Source: Oikopleura dioica (lineage: Eukaryota; Chordata; Appendicularia; Copelata; Oikopleuridae). Taken from it: DNA of 64,000 bases. The translations under genes and the position numbers were made by a program. Shown in pieces: positions 56,710 through 64,000 of the stretch. The notes beneath the pieces were generated by a model. That model was not told the DNA's origin. It searched no databases and saw only the letters and a list, made by a program, of their open reading frames with translations. The number at the start of each line of letters is the position of its first letter. The stretch's first letter is position 1. The DNA is taken from positions 7,138,501 through 7,202,500 of the forward strand of contig OU015568.1 in the NCBI GenBank assembly GCA_907165135.1, in the 5' to 3' direction.

Positions 56710-59700
56710 ATGAGTATCAAGGACCCATGGGAGGCCTGTGCGTTTGCGGAGTCAAAAAATGCCACTAATCCGCACAAATCGATGGTGAGCTGGCTCTATA
56801 ATGGAATCGCTTTTTCGGGAGAGGGAGTTATGCATAGACGTGCTTTTTTTAAGGTTCCTGTATTTAAAAAACCCACTTCGACCTTTTAATACCCGGAACA
56901 TCATACATATTTGGAATCAGCAGAAAAAATCTATAAACTTGACCCTTTTAGTTTTTCGAAATTCACTTCCGGTTACGATTCTAGAGCCGGAAGTTCGCGA
57001 AATTTCTAAGAATTACATACATATGAACTATCAAATTTAAGCTTACTACAAATCCAGTCATAAATTATCGGAACCGAGTCCAACCACGGTCAAAAACCGC
57101 CGCTAAACGACCGGTAAAAATTTAATAATTTTTCACTTTTTTCATAGATTTACCGGTAAGTTTAACCGCGTTTGGGACTTTTTCTTCAAAATATTTGATG
57201 ATGAGATGACTGAGAATTTTCTGCGCATCAATTTGATAGGTCACACTTTACCATGACTCCAAAATTTCGCCTACTTCCGGCTCTAGAATCGTAACCGGAA
57301 GTGAATTTCGAAAAACTAAAAGGGTCAAGTTTCTAGATTTTTTCTGCTGATTCCAAATATGTACGATGCTCCGGGTATTATAAGGTCGAAGTGGGTTTTT
57401 TAAATACAGGAACCTTAAAAAAAGCACGTCATAGGAACCGATTTAAATATGATATTTGGACGAAAAGGCATTTAATTTTATATTAATGAATAAATTATAT
57501 TTTATAAAAAAAAAATTTTATCGACAAAAAGTTTATATTTCTCAATTCTCTTCATCCTGGCCGCTCTTTCTCGAGCGATTTTCAAGCGAACATCCATGCT
57601 TCACGGCGGAAAATTGACGAGTTCAAGTCACGTGCTCGTCCTTTTGATCGTCGGCATGATTCTCAGTGCGATAGTGGAGCTTTTCCGTTACTGGTCGACG
57701 CAGGACTGTCTCCGCGGCGTCTGGATGATCTCATCTAACGGAGCTACTGAAACTGGTAAGTTCTAATCAGCATTTTTTTTCTTAAAATTTTTCTTCCTAG
57801 GCATGGATATTTCTTACCTCTACTTTGGTTTGTTGCCTCTGCTGCTATTCAAACCCTCGTTAGAAATCGACGGGACCTTCTTCATCCGAAACGTAGACAC
57901 AATCCTCCTTCAAGGCATCTTCTCTCTATTCGCGATGACCGGACTCATGACTCTGGTAATCACGCTCTTCATCAACCCGTTCTTCGAAATCGCACAAGAT
58001 TCGACTGGCTTCCCCTCTTATGGCGAATTCAAATCCTTCGCCTTCTCCGGCTTGCTAGCTGTCATCATCGTCAATGTAGACAGCAAGTTCGTTTTGAATC
58101 TCCTCAACGAAGTCGGCGCTGGAAAACAAGCGCTTTCGCAACATATCGACAACGGAAGCTGGGTCGCTTCTGTCATGGCTACGATTCTCTTCGAAGTCTT
58201 CAGAATTTGCGGTAATGGATTTTTAATCTAAGTTTTGCATAAACTCCGATTAAGTCCAAGCAAACGAAAACTGGGACCACAATCAGTGGCTCAGCGCTCT
58301 CACCTACAAAATCGTTCTTTCTCCCTTCATCGGCCTCATTATGGGAAAAATGATGTCCGCAATAATGAACCGAATCATCAACGATGTTCTGGCTGAAGTT
58401 CTCCTTGTCATGTCCTGCATCTACTTCACTGTTGGAATCGCAGAGTTTCTCGGTTTATGTGGACCACTCGCAGTTTTCTTGCTCAACTTCGTCATGGACC
58501 ATTCCGCCATTTCAAAAGGTACAATTCTTTTTTGTCACTTTTTTCTCACGTAAATTTTAGAGGGCGAAGAAGTGCTGAAACAATTTCTCGACTCTGCCGC
58601 CTTCTTTGCCGCTGTTTATCTCGGCGGAACTTGCGGCTTCATTTGGATGGAAGAACTTATCGACGAAATTGAATTCATCAACAGAGACTACGATGATGTT
58701 CCTTTCACGTGGAAATATATCGCCAAGGATTTTTTCTGGATCTTCGTCCTTTACATCTGCTTCATTTTGTTCCGATGCCTGGTCATTTATTTCACCTCCA
58801 GGGTTTTAAATAACAAGCATATTGAGGTAATTACAATTCTTAAATCATCATTAGCTGATTCTGAGTTTACAGATGAAGCAAGCAATGTTCATGTCATGGG
58901 GAGAGTTGCCAAGCTCAATCAACATGATCTTCGCTTTAATCGCCCTGCTCGATCCTAACCTAAACTGGGTCACATGCGGCTCTTCTGCTCGATACCAGCC
59001 TACAGATCCCTTTCACAGTGGCCGAGATATTGGAAGCTGCGAAGGAGACGTGGTTAACATTACAGTCTGGGGTCGGCATCTGGGCCACGCATGAGTCCTA
59101 GTCAGAGCCGTTTTCTTAGTCAGGGTCGTAGTTGTAGTCGACGTCGTCGTTGACCCGACCTACTACCACGACTTCTACTACAACTACGACAACGACTCCG
59201 ACTACGACTAATGAGTGGCCCACATGTCAACCCCAGATTACAGTAAATTATCTCTGGTCTCCTGTAATACAAGAAGACCTGAGCCACCTGTACCATATTG
59301 CGCAGCAAAAGACCTTTTCTACGGCATTGGCGTTCTGATCCTTTGCCAGTTCATCAACGCTCTTTCACTCGACCGTGTCGTGACCAAACTTGGCATTTAC
59401 AGAATCTCCTCTGTCCAGCGATCCACGATGAACAAAGCCATGGGCAGAATTCGTGAAGATGTGCATGAAGCTCTTAAAACGATGCGCTACGACTCTTTTC
59501 TCGCCGATGCTGATTGGGAAGCCGTCATGAAAAACGTACTCATTCATTTTTATCCACTGTTTTAGTTATTTTGAGGCGCACCTTTCGAACCCATACACAG
59601 AATACGAAGTTCCCTTGGAACATGCTCATACGATGAACAGGGATCGCTTCAGGAGTCGAAAACTCAGGTAAAATTTGAGATTTCTCGATCGATTTTTAAA

Positions 59701-62041
59701 CCCTTTTTAGTTTAGAGCTTACTCAAGATTTGAGAATTGTCAATCCTGAGTACACGATGATGCTCGAAGAAGAAAAATTCGACTATCACGAAGCGAGACA
59801 AAGGGCAATGAATGCGCTGAAAACAGGCTTCGTAAAACAGGTACGAAGTTTTAAGACGATGATTTTTTCTAAATATTTCTAGCGTAATAAAGGTCATTTG
59901 ACTGACGAAGCCGTCATCGTCCTGAAACAAGCTATCGACTCAGTCCAGAGCGATCATAAATCCAGTCAACTCGTCTCCACCACCATGCTCAAGCGAAACT
60001 GGAAACTCTACGGAATCTGGCCAAAGCTAAAGAGCCTCATCGAGCGACAATTATACGGCGACAAGAAGAAAGACGTCCGAAATCCTCACAACCGAAAGAT
60101 CATGCGAAAATTGTTCAGATTCTCGTTTTCTCCTACGTTTGAAACGATCATGCAAGTCGTCATTCTTTTGAACGTCATCCAAATGGTTGTTGAACAATAC
60201 TACCAGAACTTAGGTAAAAGTTCTTCTTTTAGAAACAAGGAAAAATTTGATTTTTAGGTGACCAAATAACGAATGCTTCTGATATTGCTGTAACCGAGCA
60301 CATCATCAACATGCCGTCTGAAGACAGCGTGGCAGGAACATCAATGACAATGAGCGATCAGTTCGAAATCTACACTGAGTACAACAATCAGTGTAATGCC
60401 AATATCTTTTGTCTGAGAACGATCATGGAGGGATTGAACTACACTTTCATCATTATTTACATCTTTGAAGTTCTCCTGAAAGTGTCCGTCCAAGGTATTT
60501 CAACTGTTTTTCATTCGACTCTTTTTTTATTGAAATTTAGGTGTCAAGCTCTATCTGAAATATGCATGGCATATTTTTGATTTGATCATTGTAATCATTT
60601 CTGTCGTCGAGACCATTGCTGTTGCTGTTTTGGAAGCAACTGCAACAGATTCGAACGCCTCAGAAAATCAAGGAAACGCTGGATCAATTTTGAAGGCCAT
60701 CAAATTCGCGAAAATGATCAAATCCGTTCGAATCTTCCGACTGGCGCGACTTCTCCGATTCGCAAAGACGCTCGTCCCAGTTGTGCTGCAATATCTCAAC
60801 AACCGGCTCTCGTTCAAAATCAGATCTGGCTACGACATTGGCCAGGGCTTTGTTCGGGCATCAGAAGAATTGGAACTTTCGCTGGATCTTATCGCAGGCG
60901 AAAAAGGAGAAAGCAAGGAGCAAATGAGACGTATTTTGAACAAGACGAAATCGACGATTATTCGAGATCTTGGTCTGCTTCAACGAGATTATCCAGAGAT
61001 CGCCGTTGCTGTTAAAACAAAAAGTAAGCAGACGTCCCTTTTTCTTCCTTGATATCAATCATGTTTAGCCGCGATTCGAAATCTCATCAACGTTATGGAC
61101 GATAGTATCCGACGCTTGCAAGACTCTGGAATTCTCGACGACTTCGAAGTGCGAATTCTCCACGATCAAGTCAACAACCTCATCAAGCAACTGTGGCTTT
61201 TACCGATCGAGATGGAGACGCCAGATCCTGAGAATCTGTTCCGAAACATTCACTGGGTCGGCGATGATAAGAAACTGGCAGCGTGGTTGATGGAGCACTC
61301 GAATATCTGCCACTTTGACTTGAATGAGATTATTATACAGGATGATGAGGAGCCCGACTCGATTTATTTAATTACCAAAGGATTGGTTAAGATTGTCCAT
61401 GGCCGCTACAGGAACAGTTTGATACCAGATTGGAATTGTCATTTTTCCAACCTTTTTTTCAAATTTTCAAAAGACATCATAAAATAACTGACGACTCGGA
61501 ATCTGAAGACGAAGGCGGTGATGATCTGGACGTCGACATCGACTACGCTTCAACGGGAATTGTGGTTGGAGAAATGGGCGTCCTCCTCGGCGAGAACTCG
61601 CGCACATCGGTTGTCTGCGAGACAGCGGTGGAGACGTACCAAATCCCCGTGGACATCATCCACGAAGCCTATGAAAAGTTTCCAAAGCTGTTGGACACTC
61701 TTTGGAGCGTCGTGGGCATGAAGGTGGCGATGCCGCTGATGCTCAAGGAGCCGCGATACCAAGGCTCGACGGCGGAGGATTTGCGCCGCGCGCTCGCTTC
61801 GTCTTACATCACCAACTTCAGCGCGCGAAGCACATTCGAAGTGACCAAAGACATCAGCGAAGTGATCCTTTTGAATGGCTTAATCACAGTTGGCGGCGAA
61901 TACATCGACGCGCCTGCACTTATCAGAAAACCCGAAGAGGAAGTCGACTCAGAAACAATTTACTTCCAAGAAAATTCAGTCATATTAATAGTCAAAAAGT
62001 CAGCACAAGGAGTCGGCAAAACAGGAAACAGCCTCAAATAA
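56710..62041 (+). CDS. SLC9C1: Sperm-type Na+/H+ exchanger with voltage sensor and cNBD
   Basis: About 1,250 residues in many small exons. Start MSIKDPWEACAFAESK at 56710. The exchanger domain has many hydrophobic helices (SHVLVLLIVGMILSAIVELF, FFIRNVDTILLQGIFSLFAM, LLAVIIVNVDSKFVLNLLNE, MFMSWGELPSSINMIFALIA). A voltage-sensor module follows: TFETIMQVVILLNVIQMVVE, FIIIYIFEVLLKVSVQ, LIIVIISVVETIAVAVL and the S4 helix FAKMIKSVRIFRLARLLRFA with regularly spaced Lys/Arg. Last comes a cyclic-nucleotide-binding domain (EEPDSIYLITKGLVKIVHGR, GEMGVLLGENSRTSVVCET with the Arg). This three-part layout is unique to SLC9C. The family raises sperm pH on hyperpolarisation and cAMP. Intron 1 holds a 592-bp element; another intron (59072-59236) is a palindrome. 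Stop TAA at 62039. Confidence 0.9.
56838..57429. mobile_element. 592-bp inverted-repeat element in exchanger intron 1
   Basis: Arms of about 170 bp, beginning ACGTGCTTTTTTTAAGGTTC, match as complement at the right end with few differences. CATAG flanks both sides (56833-56837 and 57430-57434), a probable 5-bp target duplication. The centre has a smaller ACCGGTAAA/TTTACCGGT inverted pair. There is no coding frame. Superfamily not assigned. Confidence 0.7.
59072..59236 (+). repeat. Exchanger intron made of an imperfect palindrome
   Basis: The 165-nt GT-AG intron joins NITVW to DYSKLSLVSC. Its two halves are complementary: GGGCCACGCATGAGTC near the donor pairs with GACTAATGAGTGGCCC near the acceptor (few mismatches), and GTAGT/ACTAC-rich triplet runs pair in the middle. 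The transcript should form a long hairpin bringing the splice sites together. Confidence 0.65.
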
Positions 62042-62971
62042 GTCAAGTAAGTCTTCTGAACCTTCCCGTATAAATACTTTTTAGATATGACCATGATGGA
62101 CAAAATACCACCATCAAATTCTTCAAAGACAGAAATGGAACCTTTGAACTGTATCTTTTTTTGAGCTGCAAATGTTTAAAACGAGCGTAAGTCAATATAA
62201 TTGTTCATCATTTGGCAGTAGCCCGTTTTCTGCATTATTATTTTATTATCTGTATTTAGCCATATTTTATTTAATAAAATTATTTATATATTTTCACAAA
62301 CAAATGTCATTTTTCATGAAATTTGGAGAAAGCTGCTTTCTCGTTTAATTTCCTGCTAATGAAAATGTTTGCATATCCGTGAATGCAATCCTTAATCAAG
62401 ATCTAATCCATCTGTGATCCCGGACATGATAACCGGGATCTAACTTCCAGGTACCGCGGTGACTTCTATCGAGGCAACAGCTGATGAAGTTGCTGTCGCG
62501 AGCGAGTTTCCACCATCAGCTGACAGTTTGTACTTCAGCTTAGATTTATGACAAAGAGAGAGAGTCATACCGTTACAATACCTTATTCTTTCTATCCAAG
62601 ATAAAACTCGTCTTCGAAGAGCTAGTGGCAAGAGATTAGCACAGAAGCTTCGAAGAACAAGTAACAACCCTGCGCCGGCTCAAGAATAGCTGTTAGGTGA
62701 GTCAGGACTGTGCGTTATGCAAGGAGGTATCAGAAATAGAAATTTCTGGTCCCGCTAAAGGTGCTAAGTGTTAACTTGCTACCCGCGTCTTAGTACATCT
62801 ATCTGCACACAATGAAGTACTCTTTTTTACAGATCGCATTGCGCTTTTTTTATCGATTTTTAGTTTCTTAGAGATTTTTTTCTACTGACTGATTAGCTTA
62901 GAGAAAGACGCTAAAAGACTGTTTTTTAGACAATACGATATCGACACTGCCCCACAACGGTAAAAAACCAA
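62042..62971. other. Intergenic between exchanger and titin-like gene
   Basis: 930 bp, mostly AT-rich. It includes a short perfect palindrome GATCCCGG...CCGGGATC (about 62416-62440). No supported gene. It would contain the promoter for the gene starting at 62972. Confidence 0.4.
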
Positions 62972-64000
62972 ATGCATAACTCCCCATCCAAGGAGGGAAA
63001 ATGCTACGCTTCTGACGAGCAGCAAGTTGCGCTTGTCGAAGCTACCAACACTGTTTTTGTTGAAGCCGATTCTGCTGCTGCTTTCTCCACTGGGTACGAG
63101 ATGAGCGCGCGATCTGCCAACTCTAACAACAACAATAATGAGGTAATATAAATCCTAATCTGTTCATTTCTGAAAGTTTTTCTAAGGATTCCGAAGACGC
63201 TAAAGCGCCGGAAGCCGCTAAGGTCCCAGCCCCTGTTCCAGAGGCCAAGACCAACACCCTCGCAGAAAAGGCTAAGGCCAAGAAAGCCGGAGCCTCGAGC
63301 GAGACCTCATGGAAAGTCGTCGACAAGGTCATCAAAGAAACCAAATGCACCGTCGACAACCTCAATGTCGGTAAAGACTACATGATCCGAGTCCGGGCTA
63401 TCAACCAGAACGGCGAGGGTATTCCTCGAGAAATTTCCGAACCAGTCAATGCCAAGGCTGTCCTCATCGCTCCCGATGTTGATAAGCGTGGCGTTAGTTC
63501 TTTGGTCTTCTACGGCGAAAAAGATACCGACATTGTCTGCAAATGCTCCGTCACTGGCAAGCCCTTCCCCAACATCAAGTGGTTCAAGGATGATGAGCCA
63601 CTCAGGGAAACCAGCCGAGTCAACTCAGAAGTCCAGAACGGCGTTGCTGTCCTTTCTCTCCGAGAATCCATCGTCGAAGATGCCGGCTCCTACACCCTCA
63701 AACTTACCAACAAAGCTGGCGAAAAGAACGTTCCTGTCAGCGTTGTTGTTTTCGACAAGCCCGGCGACGTCAAAAACTTGACTTACGACAACGTCACCCA
63801 CTCCTCAGTTACCTTGAAATGGGACCCTCCAGCATACACTGGCGGTGTTGCCATCTCCAACTTCATTGTCGAAAAGCGAGATGCTACTTCTACCGTTTGG
63901 TCGACTGTCTCCTCGACTCTTGCTCGACCATCCGTCAATGTCACCAAGCTCTCAACCAATACTGAATATGTTTTCCGCGTTCGCGCTGAGAACAAATTCG
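62972..64000 (+). CDS. Titin/twitchin-family protein, N-terminal part (continues past window)
   Basis: Start MHNSPSKEGKCYASDEQQVA at 62972, a first exon ending in an Asn run, then after a short GT-AG intron (about 63142-63186) an Ala/Pro/Lys-rich linker (AKAPEAAKVPAPVPEAKTN). TSWKVVDKVIKETKCTVDNL and GKDYMIRVRAINQNGEG form the second half of a fibronectin III domain. An I-set Ig domain follows (DIVCKCSVTGKPFPNIKWFK, VLSLRESIVEDAGSYTLKLT), then a complete Fn3 (SSVTLKWDPPAYTGGVAISN, NTEYVFRVRAENKF). The Fn3-Ig-Fn3 pattern is that of muscle giant proteins. The first Fn3 lacks its N-terminal half, so this may be an internal start of a longer gene or a rebuilt 5' end. Confidence 0.75.

Noticed and set aside
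59094-59215. Thr-rich extracellular loop (PTTTTSTTTTTTTPTTT) in the exchanger
   Set aside because: The frame is open only in part, and a GT-AG intron removing the triplet repeats restores continuity with the exchanger domain, so the repeat is intronic.
62416-62440. GATCCCGG...CCGGGATC hairpin as a terminator
   Set aside because: Isolated short palindrome in an intergenic region of a eukaryotic genome; no T-run or RNA gene beside it.

Overview
This window looks like nuclear DNA from a very compact animal genome, most probably an appendicularian (larvacean) tunicate of the Oikopleura type. Three things point that way. Introns are tiny, mostly 30-80 nt. Genes lie in long same-strand runs with gaps of about 70-260 bp, as expected for operons resolved by trans-splicing. 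Many introns can only be joined in frame if they begin with GA and end with AG, next to ordinary GT-AG ones. The species is inferred from architecture, not from a search.

Layout. 0.8-3.1 kb holds a plus-strand gene joining a divergent protein kinase, a putative papain-like region and a C-terminal UBA-like tail. 3.1-5.1 kb is a gene-free stretch with hairpin repeats. 5.1-7.4 kb has two small minus-strand membrane-protein genes. 8.8-12.5 kb is a large hAT-like element (copy 1). From 14.1 to 44.5 kb every gene except one is on the minus strand: CCDC186, V-ATPase subunit c, SNRPG, RUNDC1, a 55-aa membrane protein, IBA57, GSTK, a LAMP5-like protein, an unknown basic protein, SYS1, AATF, DRC3, a PPG-phi/PAM2 protein and PNUTS. 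The exception is a DEG/ENaC channel nested on the opposite strand inside a 2.7-kb AATF intron. 45.4-49.6 kb has plus-strand RPA2 and a large orphan gene. 49.8-62.0 kb holds a head-to-head pair: a CNGA-type cyclic-nucleotide-gated channel (minus) and a sperm-type Na+/H+ exchanger with voltage sensor and cyclic-nucleotide-binding domain (plus), with start codons about 310 bp apart. The right edge enters a titin/twitchin-family gene.

Mobile DNA is the most striking content. Four elements with hAT hallmarks (8-bp target duplications, termini TAGGG or CAGGG) are present. Each interrupts a reading frame of a minus-strand gene: an unidentified ORF, DRC3, CCDC186 and the CNG channel. Two are near-identical 3.65-kb copies of one family, and a third (3.48 kb) has different terminal repeats. 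Both families carry the same roughly 54-bp satellite, whose every unit folds into a GC-rich hairpin. In the 3.65-kb family it forms inverted arms, and the element also carries a decayed coiled-coil gene fragment. No transposase is visible. Smaller inverted-repeat elements include a piggyBac-like MITE (TTAA target), a 592-bp element in intron 1 of the exchanger, and an exchanger intron that is itself an imperfect palindrome.
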